A DNA stretch of 64,000 nucleotides from Lentimicrobium sp. L6 (GCF_013166655.1 NZ_JABKCA010000003.1:1-64000); one strand, 5' to 3'. Counted from the first letter of the stretch, positions 52,145 to 61,898 are shown. Program-made: numbers and translations. The notes: generated by a model not told the origin, from the letters alone.

Positions 52145-52341
52145 ATTTTTCTCAATATTGTATGCACAAAAATAAACTTTCGGAATGTTCAAAATGGAGC
52201 ATTTCATTATAGGACCTATTAATTCAGGGATTTACGTAAGGAGTGTTTAAGATAGACAGTACGATAATCATGACAGAAGCTTTGTTATTTAAATCTAAAG
52301 TTAAATGGCTAAATCAATTAAGAACCATTCCGAATAATTAC

Positions 52342-52349
52342 TATATTTG
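52342..52349 (+). promoter_or_regulatory. Candidate -7 box (TATATTTG) for the channel/RND operon
   Basis: A TAnnTTTG match 17 bases before the ATG at 52367. No clear -33 TTG. Confidence 0.45.
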
Positions 52350-52366
52350 ATCAAATTTTTTTCTTA

Positions 52367-53008
52367 ATGCAATTATTCCACATCTTAAAAAAAATACCAA
52401 GTCAGATATATCTGTTTTCGGGCATATTATTATTTGTTTTTGTATTCCCTTTAATTGATAGAGTCACTATTTTTGATTTTGTTGGTCCGCTTGCCTATAG
52501 TATTATGACCATATCTATTTTGTCGGTAATAGAAAGAAAAAAGCAGAAGAAATTAAAGTACTTATTTATTCTAGTAGCCATCAGTATCATTTTCATTTGG
52601 GTAATGTATTTTAGTCCTCGAAGTTATTTGAGTTTGGTTTCGTTTGTGTTAAGTCTTTCTGTCTTTTTTACTACCATTGTTTTGCTGATTCAGCAGATTG
52701 TACAAAGCAAAGAGGTAAATACTAAGGTTATTTTAGAAGCAATTAGCGCTTACCTTTTGTTGGGAGTTATGTTTACTTTAACAAATTCATTAATTTGGAC
52801 ATTTGATCATGATAGTATCGGAATTACAAGTCCAGATATTGCAGATTTTGTGTATTATAGCTTCATAACCCTTACTACTATTGGTTATGGGGATATTTCA
52901 CCAGTTAGTGATTTGGCAAAAATGACAAGTATCTTATTTGGATTATCGGGTCAATTATATTTAACCATTATTATGGCATTCATTATCGGAAAATTTTTAA
53001 ATAGATAA
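52367..53008 (+). CDS. Potassium channel family protein
   Basis: A 213-aa membrane protein. Several helices precede the pore module: a helix ISAYLLLGVMFTLTNSLIW, the selectivity filter TTIGYGD at about residues 169-175, and a final helix LYLTIIMAFIIGKFL. The filter and flanking DFVYYSFITLT match the Ion_trans_2 family, so it should conduct potassium. There is no cytoplasmic RCK domain. It lies 18 bases upstream of the RND membrane-fusion gene and probably shares its transcript. Confidence 0.88.
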   Translation: MQLFHILKKIPSQIYLFSGILLFVFVFPLIDRVTIFDFVGPLAYSIMTISILSVIERKKQKKLKYLFILVAISIIFIWVMYFSPRSYLSLVSFVLSLSVFFTTIVLLIQQIVQSKEVNTKVILEAISAYLLLGVMFTLTNSLIWTFDHDSIGITSPDIADFVYYSFITLTTIGYGDISPVSDLAKMTSILFGLSGQLYLTIIMAFIIGKFLNR

Positions 53009-53026
53009 TAAACAAAACTAATTAAT

Positions 53027-54187
53027 ATGAAAACCATCAATTTACTGCGAGCGCTAATTCTGCTTTTAGTGTCCGTTTTTATTTTTAGCTCCTGCACAGA
53101 GCAGAAAAAACAACTACCACCAACCCAGGTTACTGTGGTTCAAGTTTTACAAAAGGATGTTCCCATCACTCATGAGTTTATTGGACAAACCTATGGTTTA
53201 TACGATATTCCTATTCGAGCTCGAGTTCAAGGGTTTCTAGAGGGCATTCATTTTAAAGAAGGAACAGTAGTGAAAAAAGGCGATCATCTTTATTCAATTG
53301 ATGCTCAGTCTTATAAAGCTGATGTAGCAGGCCAATTGAGTGATGTAGCTGGAGCAAAAACCGGTTTGGTGAAAGCGGAAAATGATTTAAACAGATATAA
53401 ACCTCTTGCTGCAGCAAATGCTGTTAGTCAGTCGGATCTTGATAATGCTGTTGCTCAGTATGATGCAAGTGTAGCGCAAGTTGCAGCAGCCCAAGCAAAT
53501 TATGAAATTGCTCAAATTGAATTAGGCTATACCGAAATCTATTCACCAATTGATGGAATTATTGGTAAAACCAACGCCAAAGTTGGTGAGTTTGTTGGGC
53601 AAGATCCAAATCCTGTTATTTTAAATACTGTTTCCGATGTGAGTTCTGTTAATGTAGAATTCTTTTTGCCTGAGGCTCAGTATTTGATGTTGGCCCGTGC
53701 ATTTAAAGGATATCTCGAGAAATCGAAAAGTCCAACAGCTGATGATGATAAATATTTAGAATTGGCATTGTCGGATGGTAGCATATTTGAGCATCATGGT
53801 GATGTGGTATTTATTGATAGAGAAGTAAATCCAAGCACAGGTTCCATATTGGTTCAGGCGCGTTTCCCAAATCCAGAGGGTCTCTTACGTCCAGGTCAGT
53901 ATGCTAAAGTTAGAGCTCATTTAAATGATATAAAGGATGCTTTGCTAGTGCCTCAATCTTGTGTGATTGAATTACAAGGTCAGTATTCAGTTTTTATTGT
54001 TGATGATAGCAGTCATGTTCAGACTGTTCAAGTAGAAATGGGACCTAAGTATAAAGATTACTGGGTAGTATCAAAGGGCTTAAAGTCTACCGATAAAGTG
54101 GTTTTTGATGGTGTTCAAAAAGTAGGAAATGGAATGAAAGTTATTGCCAAAGAGGTCACTTATAAATCCAAGGCCCTTAAACAATAA
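53027..54187 (+). CDS. RND efflux periplasmic adaptor (membrane fusion) lipoprotein
   Basis: A 386-aa AcrA/MexA-type adaptor. The lipoprotein signal has Cys23 in FSSCTEQ. A lipoyl-like half follows (IPIRARVQGFLEGIHFKEGTVVKKGDHLYSID), then a helical hairpin (about 85-150), the second lipoyl half with IYSPIDGIIGKTNAKVGEFVG, a beta-barrel and a membrane-proximal domain. It links the RND pump and the outer-membrane channel encoded just downstream. Confidence 0.95.
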   Translation: MKTINLLRALILLLVSVFIFSSCTEQKKQLPPTQVTVVQVLQKDVPITHEFIGQTYGLYDIPIRARVQGFLEGIHFKEGTVVKKGDHLYSIDAQSYKADVAGQLSDVAGAKTGLVKAENDLNRYKPLAAANAVSQSDLDNAVAQYDASVAQVAAAQANYEIAQIELGYTEIYSPIDGIIGKTNAKVGEFVGQDPNPVILNTVSDVSSVNVEFFLPEAQYLMLARAFKGYLEKSKSPTADDDKYLELALSDGSIFEHHGDVVFIDREVNPSTGSILVQARFPNPEGLLRPGQYAKVRAHLNDIKDALLVPQSCVIELQGQYSVFIVDDSSHVQTVQVEMGPKYKDYWVVSKGLKSTDKVVFDGVQKVGNGMKVIAKEVTYKSKALKQ

Positions 54188-54199
54188 AATTGAGAAAAG

Positions 54200-57100
54200 A
54201 TGGCAGAAGATAAAGGAAATTTTTTTGTGCACCGGCCTATTGTTGCAATGGTAATTGCTATTGTGATTGTGATTGTGGGTGCCGTGATGCTTTTAGGATT
54301 GCCAATTGAGCAATACCCTAATCTAACTCCACCTATTGTTCAGGTGAGAGGAACATACACAGGAGCCAATGCGCTCAACGTTGAAGAATCAATGGCTACG
54401 CCACTAGAGCAGTCGATTAATGGTGTTGACAATATGATTTACATGAAATCTACAAATGCCAATGATGGTAGCATGTCGATAGATATTTCATTTGATGTGG
54501 GGACTGATCCTGATATGAACACCGTATTGGCTCAGAACCGTGTTTCTGCTGCTACGGCAAAATTACCCGAAGCAGTTAAGAAATACGGTGTAACCACTGA
54601 AAAATCACTTCCGAATATTTTAATGCTGGTAACCTTGACTTCTGATGGTAGATATGATCAGGATTTCCTTGGTAATTATGCTTTAATAAATATTAAAGAT
54701 CAGTTGGCCAGAATCAAAGGAGTCGGGCGTGTTAATGTTCTTGGAGCCTCAGATTATTCCATGAGAATTTGGATTAAACCTGATAGATTGACCCAGATGG
54801 GCTTAACTGTTCCCGAGATTCTTAATGCCATAAACGAACAAAACGTGGTAGTTCCTGGTGGTAAGTTTGGCGCCGAACCTGCTCCTGCAGGAACAGAGTT
54901 TACCTACACTGTAAGACTGCCAGAGCGGTTTAATTCACCGGAAGCTTTTGGAGAAATTGTAGTTAGAACCCAATCCGATGGTTCTCAAGTGAAATTGAGA
55001 GATGTAGCCTCCATAGATTTAGGAGTGGAAACTTATAATGCTTTTACTAGATTAAATGGCGAAACCTGTTCTATCATTGCTTTGTATCAAGCTCCGGGTT
55101 CCAATGCAGTTGAGTTAGCACAAAATGTAATTGCAGAAATGGATCTTCTTAAGACGAACTTTCCAGAGTCTGTAAAATATGATGTGTCTTTAGATTCTAC
55201 GGCACCAATTACGGCTGGTATTAAAGATATTATAGTTACACTAATCATTGCTTTAATTTTAGTAATTTTAGTGGTATTCATCTTTATACAGGACTGGCGA
55301 GCAACCTTAATTCCAACTCTTGCTATACCAGTTTCTTTGGTAGGCGCATTTATATTCTTCCCATTATTAGGTTTCACTATTAATGTACTTTCACTATTAG
55401 GACTGGTATTAGCCATTGGTATTGTAGTGGATGATGCTATTGTCGTAGTAGAGGCTGTTCAGGTTAATATTAGCAAAGGCATGAAAGCCAAAGAAGCCAC
55501 TTTAGATGCCATGCGTAAAGTAACTGCTCCTGTTATTGCAACAACCTTAGTATTGGTCGCAGTTTTTATTCCGGTAGCAGGGATGGCAGGTATTACCGGT
55601 TTGCTTTATCAGCAGTTTGCTATTACTATTGTGGTTTCTGTTCTCGTTTCTTCTGTGAACGCACTTACACTTAGTCCGGCTTTATGTTCTCTATTGTTGA
55701 AAGAGCCCAAGCCTTATAAAGGTCCTTTGGGATGGTTCTTTGCTAAGTTTAATAACGGAATGAACAAGACAACAGATGCATATATGAGCTTTACTTCAGT
55801 TGTAACTCGTAAATTGAAGCGTTCGGCTATATTTATTTTATTAATTTCTGTGGCTGCTGGTTTCTTCGGAAAACTAGTTCCTGGTGGATTTATTCCTGAA
55901 GAAGACATGGGATATTTCTTCGTGAATATCCAATTACCAGATGCTTCTTCATTACAAAGAACCGATGTGGTAGCCAAGAAAATTGAGCAGATATTAATGA
56001 AGCACCCAGAGGTTGAGTATATATCTACAGCTACGGGATTCTCCCTGTTAAGTGGTGCGATGTCTTCTAATACTGGTTTCCTTTTTGCCAGTTTGAAAGA
56101 TTGGAGTACCAGAGAGAAAACAGCCAAAGATTTAATTCGTGAAATAAATGGTGAATTACATGTAGGTATAAAAGAGGCTCAGGCTTTTGCTTTTGGTCCT
56201 CCAGCTATTCCTGGTTTAGGCAGTGGTTCTGGATTTAGTATCATGTTGCAAGATAAGGGAGGAAATACCCCTCAATACTTATCTGAGAATATGATGAAGT
56301 TTATCAAAGAAGCCAATGCTAGACCTGAAGTAGGAAGTGCTTTTTCTACCTTTCAGGCGACTGTTCCGCAGCGTTATATGGATGTTGACAAGGAAAAGGC
56401 ATTGAAAATGGGAATCAGCTTAAGCGATTTATACCAAACGGTTGGTGCTTTTATGGGTGGTGCTTATGTAAATGACTTTACTCGTTTTGGTCGTTTATAT
56501 AAAACCTATATTCAAGCAGAACCCCAGTATAGAAACAAAGAATCTGACATCAGTAATTTCTTTATCAGAAATAATATAGGAGAAATGGTGCCATTAGCTA
56601 CGATTGTTACCATTAAACCTATTGCTGGACCTGAATATACCAATCGATTTAACTTATTTAGAGCTGTTGAGGTTACAGGATCTCCAGCTACAGGATTTAC
56701 CTCTGCACAAACAATGTCAGCTCTTGAGGAAGTCGCAGCCGATGTATTACCAAGTGACATGAGTTACGCATGGAACGCGATGTCTTATCAAGAAAAGAAA
56801 GCTTCAGGTTCCTTAGGTATTATCTTAACCTTTTCTTTAATATTTGTATTCCTTATATTATCAGCTCAATACGAAAGTTGGTCATTGCCATTAAGTATTT
56901 TGCTAGGAACTCCATTTGCCATTTTTGGTGCCTTATTTGCACTTTGGGTGGCTCGTTTGGGGAGTGAAACTTTTGAGAATAATATTTTTGCGCAAGTGTC
57001 ATTTGTGATGCTTATAGGTATGGCAGCTAAAAATGCCATTTTGATTGTGGAGTTTGCAAAGGACGAGTTTGATAAGGGTATTTCTCTAGTTGAAGCGGCT

Positions 57101-57370
57101 TTAAGTGCGGCTCGTTCTCGTTTCCGACCAATTTTGATGACTGCCTTTAGTTTTATTTTAGGTGTATTTCCATTGGTTGTAGCAACAGGTTCTGGTGCTG
57201 AATCTAGAAAAGTGATGGGAATGGCTCTGTTAGGAGGTATGGGATTAGCAACACTTCTAGGAGTGTTTATGTATCCAATGCTTTTTGTAGCTATTGGTAA
57301 GTTGTTTGGTTACGAAAAACAACGTGATAGAAAATTAGCATTAGAGCAAGAAGCAATAAAAGCTGAATAG
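54200..57370 (+). CDS. RND efflux pump permease, HAE-1 family (AcrB-like)
   Basis: A 1056-aa proton-driven multidrug exporter of the inner membrane. It begins FFVHRPIVAMVIAIVIVIVGAVMLLGLPIEQYP. The proton-relay Asp pair is in the TM4 motif GIVVDDAIVVVE and the TM10 lysine in GMAAKNAILIVEFAKDEF. Twelve transmembrane helices and two large periplasmic loops are evident, at the family's normal length. Substrates cannot be predicted; HAE-1 pumps export drugs, dyes and detergents. Confidence 0.97.
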   Translation: MAEDKGNFFVHRPIVAMVIAIVIVIVGAVMLLGLPIEQYPNLTPPIVQVRGTYTGANALNVEESMATPLEQSINGVDNMIYMKSTNANDGSMSIDISFDVGTDPDMNTVLAQNRVSAATAKLPEAVKKYGVTTEKSLPNILMLVTLTSDGRYDQDFLGNYALINIKDQLARIKGVGRVNVLGASDYSMRIWIKPDRLTQMGLTVPEILNAINEQNVVVPGGKFGAEPAPAGTEFTYTVRLPERFNSPEAFGEIVVRTQSDGSQVKLRDVASIDLGVETYNAFTRLNGETCSIIALYQAPGSNAVELAQNVIAEMDLLKTNFPESVKYDVSLDSTAPITAGIKDIIVTLIIALILVILVVFIFIQDWRATLIPTLAIPVSLVGAFIFFPLLGFTINVLSLLGLVLAIGIVVDDAIVVVEAVQVNISKGMKAKEATLDAMRKVTAPVIATTLVLVAVFIPVAGMAGITGLLYQQFAITIVVSVLVSSVNALTLSPALCSLLLKEPKPYKGPLGWFFAKFNNGMNKTTDAYMSFTSVVTRKLKRSAIFILLISVAAGFFGKLVPGGFIPEEDMGYFFVNIQLPDASSLQRTDVVAKKIEQILMKHPEVEYISTATGFSLLSGAMSSNTGFLFASLKDWSTREKTAKDLIREINGELHVGIKEAQAFAFGPPAIPGLGSGSGFSIMLQDKGGNTPQYLSENMMKFIKEANARPEVGSAFSTFQATVPQRYMDVDKEKALKMGISLSDLYQTVGAFMGGAYVNDFTRFGRLYKTYIQAEPQYRNKESDISNFFIRNNIGEMVPLATIVTIKPIAGPEYTNRFNLFRAVEVTGSPATGFTSAQTMSALEEVAADVLPSDMSYAWNAMSYQEKKASGSLGIILTFSLIFVFLILSAQYESWSLPLSILLGTPFAIFGALFALWVARLGSETFENNIFAQVSFVMLIGMAAKNAILIVEFAKDEFDKGISLVEAALSAARSRFRPILMTAFSFILGVFPLVVATGSGAESRKVMGMALLGGMGLATLLGVFMYPMLFVAIGKLFGYEKQRDRKLALEQEAIKAE

Positions 57371-57389
57371 TAGATTTAAAATAAGACAA

Positions 57390-58808
57390 ATGAAAATATT
57401 AAAATATATCATAGTTTTTGGTGTCCTTACAGCTTTTTTAAGCTCTTGTATGATGGGACCAAAATTTCAAAAGATAGAGGTGGAATCACCACAAGCCTAC
57501 TTGGGAGCAAATATCACCACTGATTCTATTAATTTAAAATGGTGGGAGATTTTCGACGATCCTGTTCTCGATACTCTTGTCGTACATTCCTTAATTTATA
57601 ATAAGGATGTCTTAATGGCAGCAAAGAGAATTGAACAAGCAAGAGCATATTATGGCATGACAAAAGCCGATATGCTTCCTGTTTTCGATATTTCGGCAGG
57701 TGCTTCCAGAGGAAATTTCTTAGGAGCTGGCAATAAAATGTCAGCTGCCGATAATTCGTTTTATGTGACACCTTCGCTTTCTTGGGAACTCGATTTCTGG
57801 GGGAAGTATAGGCGGTTAAGCGAAGCTGCTCAGGCAGATCTGTTAGCCTCTGAATATGGAATGAGAAGTATGCAGATTTCTTTAATCTCTGATCTAAGTA
57901 CTTTGTATTTTGAGCTATTGGATTATAGAAAACGCCTCGAAATTTCTAAGATTACCGTTGAACTCAGAAAGAATTCCTTAGATATAATTCAAATGAGGTT
58001 TGATGAGGGAATTGTTCCTGAAATCGATGTGAACCAAGCTGAAGCTCAATGGGCTGTGGCCTCTGCAGCGGTTCCTTCCTACGAAAGAGCAGTTATTCAA
58101 ACTCAGTACGCATTAAGTGTTTTGGCTGGTGAAAATCCACGATTATTAGTTCAGTATACTAATTTAGAAGATCAGGCTTTACCTATTGAAATACCAACAG
58201 GGTTGCCTTCAGAACTGCTAAGAAGACGCCCTGATATTGCACAAGCTGAGGCTCAATTTAAATCACAAAATGCTCAAATTGGTGCAGCTATTGCTGCTCG
58301 CTTTCCAAGTATTAGCATTACTGGTTTATTTGGCGCAGCTAGTAACGACTTAGCATCTCTCACTACCGGAGGAATGGCCTGGTCAGCAGGAGCCAGCCTT
58401 TTGAGTCCTCTTTTTAATTTTGGAAAAAATAAAAGGAGAGTAGAGGTAGAGAGATATAAAGCTGAAGAAATGATACTCAACTACGAAAATGTAGTATTGT
58501 ACGCTTTTAAAGAAGTAGAGGACGCATTAATTAATATTTCAAGCTATACTGATGAATTGGAAGCTAGGGAAATTCATTTTAAAGCTACTGCTAACGCTGC
58601 TAAATTGAGTGCACTTCGTTATGACAAAGGTGTGACGAGTTATTTGGAAGTTTTAGAGAATGAAAGATCTGCTTTTGAAGCAGAACTTAAATTAACTGAG
58701 ATTAATCAAGAGCTTTTAAATTCTTATGTTGCGCTGTATAAATCACTTGGTGGAGGTTGGTTAAATAGTGAAGAAGAACAGGCTTATCAAGCTGAACAAG
58801 CAAAATAG
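57390..58808 (+). CDS. Outer-membrane efflux lipoprotein, NodT/OprM family
   Basis: A 472-aa TolC-like channel. It is a lipoprotein with Cys20 in LSSCMMGP, followed by PKFQKIEVESPQAY and WWEIFDDPVLDTLV, both typical of the NodT group. Two outer-membrane-efflux repeats follow, the second with RRRPDIAQAEAQFKSQNAQIGAAIA. It completes the tripartite pump, 19 bases after the RND gene. A bidirectional terminator ends the operon. Confidence 0.95.
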   Translation: MKILKYIIVFGVLTAFLSSCMMGPKFQKIEVESPQAYLGANITTDSINLKWWEIFDDPVLDTLVVHSLIYNKDVLMAAKRIEQARAYYGMTKADMLPVFDISAGASRGNFLGAGNKMSAADNSFYVTPSLSWELDFWGKYRRLSEAAQADLLASEYGMRSMQISLISDLSTLYFELLDYRKRLEISKITVELRKNSLDIIQMRFDEGIVPEIDVNQAEAQWAVASAAVPSYERAVIQTQYALSVLAGENPRLLVQYTNLEDQALPIEIPTGLPSELLRRRPDIAQAEAQFKSQNAQIGAAIAARFPSISITGLFGAASNDLASLTTGGMAWSAGASLLSPLFNFGKNKRRVEVERYKAEEMILNYENVVLYAFKEVEDALINISSYTDELEAREIHFKATANAAKLSALRYDKGVTSYLEVLENERSAFEAELKLTEINQELLNSYVALYKSLGGGWLNSEEEQAYQAEQAK

Positions 58809-58824
58809 TAATAAGACTTAGGTT

Positions 58825-58857
58825 AAAAAAAACCGACATTTTTATGTCGGTTTTTTT
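58825..58857. terminator. Bidirectional terminator after the RND operon
   Basis: Eight A residues, CCGACAT, a TTTT loop, ATGTCGG and seven T residues, between the convergent efflux operon and deoC operon. Confidence 0.92.
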
Positions 58858-58878
58858 ATGATTAAAATCTTTTTTCTT

Positions 58879-59283
58879 TTAGTTTTCTGTGTATGTACAG
58901 ATGCAATCAGCACTGTTACCTTCAGATTCAAATCTATAAGAAGTCCAAGTGATGATTGAGCCTGTAAGTTTTCCATTTCCACTCACAGAATATCCGCCTC
59001 CAATATCTTGGCTTTCAACATAGATAGAGTTTCCAGCTATAACTGCTTCTGCTGAGTATCCTAAATTGGCGAAATTTGAAATGATGACTTGGGTAGAATT
59101 GAATTCGTCAAGTACAATATTCACTCCATAAGTTTGCTTGGAACATTGATCGTTTGCTGTCCAATCTCCAACATATTCTTCTCTCACATCTCCGTCGCCA
59201 AAAAGATCATTTTCTTTGGTGCATGATTGGAAAATCCAGATCGCAGATATTAAAAGGCTTAAAATGATAATCCCTTTTTTCAT
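58879..59283 (-). CDS. Hypothetical lipoprotein
   Basis: A 134-aa predicted lipoprotein with signal MKKGIIILSLLISAIWIFQSC and the lipidated cysteine at residue 21. The mature part has EEYVGDWTANDQCSKQ and is beta-rich, with a Cys-x-Cys near the end (ADCICTYTEN). It resembles small lipocalin-like lipoproteins of Bacteroidota in outline only. It is the last gene of the deoC operon, 4 bases after the redoxin gene. Confidence 0.7.
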   Translation of the reverse strand: MKKGIIILSLLISAIWIFQSCTKENDLFGDGDVREEYVGDWTANDQCSKQTYGVNIVLDEFNSTQVIISNFANLGYSAEAVIAGNSIYVESQDIGGGYSVSGNGKLTGSIITWTSYRFESEGNSADCICTYTEN

Positions 59284-59287
59284 GTAT

Positions 59288-60097
59288 TTAAATTTTTACA
59301 AGCTTTTCGGAAGCAATGATTTGGCTTTTATGCCTTATCTGAATGAAATATAAGCCTTCCGAATAGGCTTCAAGGTTTAATTTAATGATTTGTTGATGCG
59401 AATCAAGATATATGGGGAAGGAATTTAAAATTTGGCCACTAATATTGAGTAATTCTATTTTGAAAGACCCTGAGAATTCTACCTCTAAATATAGATTTGT
59501 ATGCTGATTCACAGGATTTGGGCTTATTTCTATCCTGTTTCTTTGGTTGTTTAATTCTGATGTTCCAACACTGCAGTCATACAATTCAGCTCCTAAGCTA
59601 AGTAAAAGTGAATTGAGAGAATCGCGAGTTGGAAAAGCATTGGGACCGTAAAATTGACCTGCAATTTCTCCATCGGGCATAATCACTAAACAAGTAATAT
59701 GAGAAGCTATCTCATAAAGCTCATTTACTTCATTCCCTGTCCCCTGAGTTCCACTTGCACAAGGGTATCCAACGGCATGAGCTGAAATAAAATCAGTGAC
59801 ACCAATATTATTTGCTCCCCAGTTGATTCCAAGGAAAAAAACATCGCCTTGATTACAACCGAAATCTTGGTGAGATAATACTATTTCAGGAGTATAAATA
59901 TTGCATGAGCCGCAGGTGGTGGTGAAAAATGGAAGAACTACAATTTTCCCTTGTTCCAAATAGGAACTTAGAAAATGCATTTCTCCCGTTACATCTTTCA
60001 CCGAAAAATCTTCAGCTTCACTTAAGCCAGATTGAGCATTTAGCTGAGAAAAGCTAAAAACCAAAAAGAGGATGATATAGTTTTGAAGATTCTTCAT
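59288..60097 (-). CDS. Secreted redoxin-like protein with T9SS type A sorting domain
   Basis: A 269-aa exported protein with a signal peptide (cleavage near QLNAQ). A TlpA/AhpC-like thioredoxin domain spans about residues 25-170, with the redox pair Cys62 and Cys65 (TTTCGSCNIYTP). A C-terminal T9SS type A domain begins at IEISPNPVNQHTNL (about 190) and ends YSEGLYFIQIRHKSQIIASEKLVKI. It would be a surface or extracellular thiol oxidoreductase. It sits 8 bases after deoC, an unexpected pairing. Confidence 0.85.
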   Translation of the reverse strand: MKNLQNYIILFLVFSFSQLNAQSGLSEAEDFSVKDVTGEMHFLSSYLEQGKIVVLPFFTTTCGSCNIYTPEIVLSHQDFGCNQGDVFFLGINWGANNIGVTDFISAHAVGYPCASGTQGTGNEVNELYEIASHITCLVIMPDGEIAGQFYGPNAFPTRDSLNSLLLSLGAELYDCSVGTSELNNQRNRIEISPNPVNQHTNLYLEVEFSGSFKIELLNISGQILNSFPIYLDSHQQIIKLNLEAYSEGLYFIQIRHKSQIIASEKLVKI

Positions 60098-60105
60098 TTG
60101 TTATC

Positions 60106-60942
60106 TTACTTGATTAAATCAAATACTTTATTGGCTAAACGAGAAGCTCCGATTCTGAATAAATGATTGTTTAACCAGTCTTCTCCAAGTATTTCTTTCA
60201 CTAATACGTAATAGTCGATAGCCACTTCTGGTTCTGAAATACCACCAGCAGGTTTTATCCCAATTTTCTTGCCAGTTTTTTCATAATACTCTTTTATAGT
60301 GTCGAGCATTACCAACATAGCTTCTAAAGTGGCAGCTACTGGTATTTTTCCTGTGGAGGTTTTAATGAAGTCACCACCACCTAAAATACTCAATTCGCTC
60401 GCTTTTCTAATATTCTCAACGGACTTTAACTCGCCTGTTTCGAGAATTACTTTTAAATGGGCAGCACCACAAACTTCTTTAATAGACTTTACTTCTTTTT
60501 GGACCTCCTCCAGCTTTCCTTCTAAGAATTTACCTCTTGAAAGCACCATGTCAATATCGTCAGCACCTTCTGTAACGGCATATTTAACCTCGGCTACTTT
60601 TATTTCGATTGGAGACATGCCGGCGGGAAAAGCACCTGCCACACTTGCTACGCCAATATTTTTATCTGTAAGGTTCTCTTTTACCACTTTCACTAAAGTA
60701 GGATATACACAAACTGCAGCCACATTGGGAATGTTCATTTCCGCATTGGCATAATTGCATGCCTGTTTGGCTAAATTGGCCGCCTTTTCGTTGGTGTCGG
60801 CGCCTTCTAAGGTAGTTAGGTCGATAAATGATAATATCTGACGATAGGCTTTTTGTTGATCAAAATCTTGTTTTCCTTTATTCAAGATGTTCTGAATTCT
60901 TTCTTGAATTTCTTCTGAAGTATATGAATAGGTATTGAACAT
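60106..60942 (-). CDS. deoC: Deoxyribose-phosphate aldolase
   Basis: A 278-aa class I aldolase cleaving 2-deoxyribose-5-phosphate to glyceraldehyde-3-phosphate and acetaldehyde. The Schiff-base lysine is Lys194 in GGDFIKTSTGK. Other active-site residues are Asp131 in DDIDMVLSRGKFLEG and Lys230 in GIKPAGGI. It completes deoxynucleoside breakdown started by DeoD, which is encoded 37 kb away. It heads an operon with two exported proteins. Confidence 0.95.
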   Translation of the reverse strand: MFNTYSYTSEEIQERIQNILNKGKQDFDQQKAYRQILSFIDLTTLEGADTNEKAANLAKQACNYANAEMNIPNVAAVCVYPTLVKVVKENLTDKNIGVASVAGAFPAGMSPIEIKVAEVKYAVTEGADDIDMVLSRGKFLEGKLEEVQKEVKSIKEVCGAAHLKVILETGELKSVENIRKASELSILGGGDFIKTSTGKIPVAATLEAMLVMLDTIKEYYEKTGKKIGIKPAGGISEPEVAIDYYVLVKEILGEDWLNNHLFRIGASRLANKVFDLIK

Positions 60943-60959
60943 GTGTTTCTTTTTTTTTG

Positions 60960-60967
60960 CAAAAATA
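60960..60967 (-). promoter_or_regulatory. Candidate -7 box (TATTTTTG) for deoC
   Basis: A TAnnTTTG match on the minus strand, 17 bases before the deoC ATG. Confidence 0.4.
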
Positions 60968-61035
60968 CAATATTTCCTTAATACCGTGTTTTATACACTT
61001 CAGACTGTTCTTATTCAAAATGAATCCGAATCTAG

Positions 61036-61815
61036 CTATTGACCTTTGAACACCGGTTTTCTTTTTTCTAAAAAAGCATTTCTTCCTTCAAGAAAATCTT
61101 CACTACTATAGGCTTGGTTTCTTAAATCGTTAATTTGTTCGAATACAACAGGATTCATAGGGCGAGATTTTCCCAAGGTATTCAATTGTTTTTTAATAAT
61201 AGAGATAGCTAGAGGGGAGTTTAGTGATATTTCTTCGGCCATTTTAAATACAAAAGCTTCAAGGTCTTCCACATCAACTAGATGGTTGAGGATGCCTAAA
61301 TTATAGGCTCTTTTTGCACTAATGGGTTTGGCAGTAAAAAACATTTCTTTGGCTACATTCATTTCCACCAGGTTTAAGAAATGGATAAGTCCGGCTGCAT
61401 TATAGGGTACTCCAATTTTGGCAGGAGTAATAGCAAATGATGATTTTGGAGTCCCAATGAGAATATCAGAACTGAAAGCCAAATCACAGGCTCCTCCCCA
61501 AACTGAACCTTCTATCATGGCTATAACTGGACCAGAAAAGTCTTCAATTTTTCTCATGAGCATCTCTAAGGGATGATTAAAAGGAAGAGGATCTTTTCCG
61601 GGCTCAGGAAGCTCATTTATGGCTAGTCCAGCCGACCAAACTTTAGAGCCTTTATTGCTTCGTATGATAACCACTCTGAGTTGCTTTTCTTCAAATTCAT
61701 CAAAGGCTTTGGTAAATTCTTCAAGTAATTCAACATTCAGTGAATTTCGCTTCGCATCATTATTAAATGTAATGATTCCTATTTGGTTTTGGATTGTTTT
61801 TAGAATATATGCCAT
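61036..61815 (-). CDS. scpB: Methylmalonyl-CoA decarboxylase ScpB (crotonase family)
   Basis: A 259-aa crotonase-fold enzyme. From memory it follows E. coli ScpB/YgfG closely: SGHD-region GSKVWSAGLAINELP, MIEGSVWGGACDLAFSSD, the GVPYN tyrosine loop, FTAKPISAKRAYNLGILNHLV, PLAISIIKKQL and NAFLEKRKPVFKG. That enzyme decarboxylates methylmalonyl-CoA to propionyl-CoA. MeaB, its usual pathway companion, is encoded at 17856-18956. The ATG at 61815 was chosen over an in-frame TTG at 61821. Confidence 0.87.
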   Translation of the reverse strand: MAYILKTIQNQIGIITFNNDAKRNSLNVELLEEFTKAFDEFEEKQLRVVIIRSNKGSKVWSAGLAINELPEPGKDPLPFNHPLEMLMRKIEDFSGPVIAMIEGSVWGGACDLAFSSDILIGTPKSSFAITPAKIGVPYNAAGLIHFLNLVEMNVAKEMFFTAKPISAKRAYNLGILNHLVDVEDLEAFVFKMAEEISLNSPLAISIIKKQLNTLGKSRPMNPVVFEQINDLRNQAYSSEDFLEGRNAFLEKRKPVFKGQ

Positions 61816-61838
61816 CTTCAAGATTCTTTAGTGAATCT

Positions 61839-61846
61839 CAAATTTA
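61839..61846 (-). promoter_or_regulatory. Candidate -7 box (TAAATTTG) for scpB
   Basis: A TAnnTTTG match on the minus strand, 23 bases before the scpB ATG. Confidence 0.4.
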
Positions 61847-61898
61847 GTGAAAACTCTGAATTAATACAATTGAAAAGGAAAATGTCTTTGTTGTCAAT

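Larger units (their letters stand above)
51811..52366. other. 556-bp gap between ftsE and the potassium-channel gene
   Basis: This stretch holds one possible small minus-strand gene (51929-52144) and a candidate promoter (52342-52349). I see no RNA gene, inverted repeat or long frame elsewhere in it. Confidence 0.5.
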
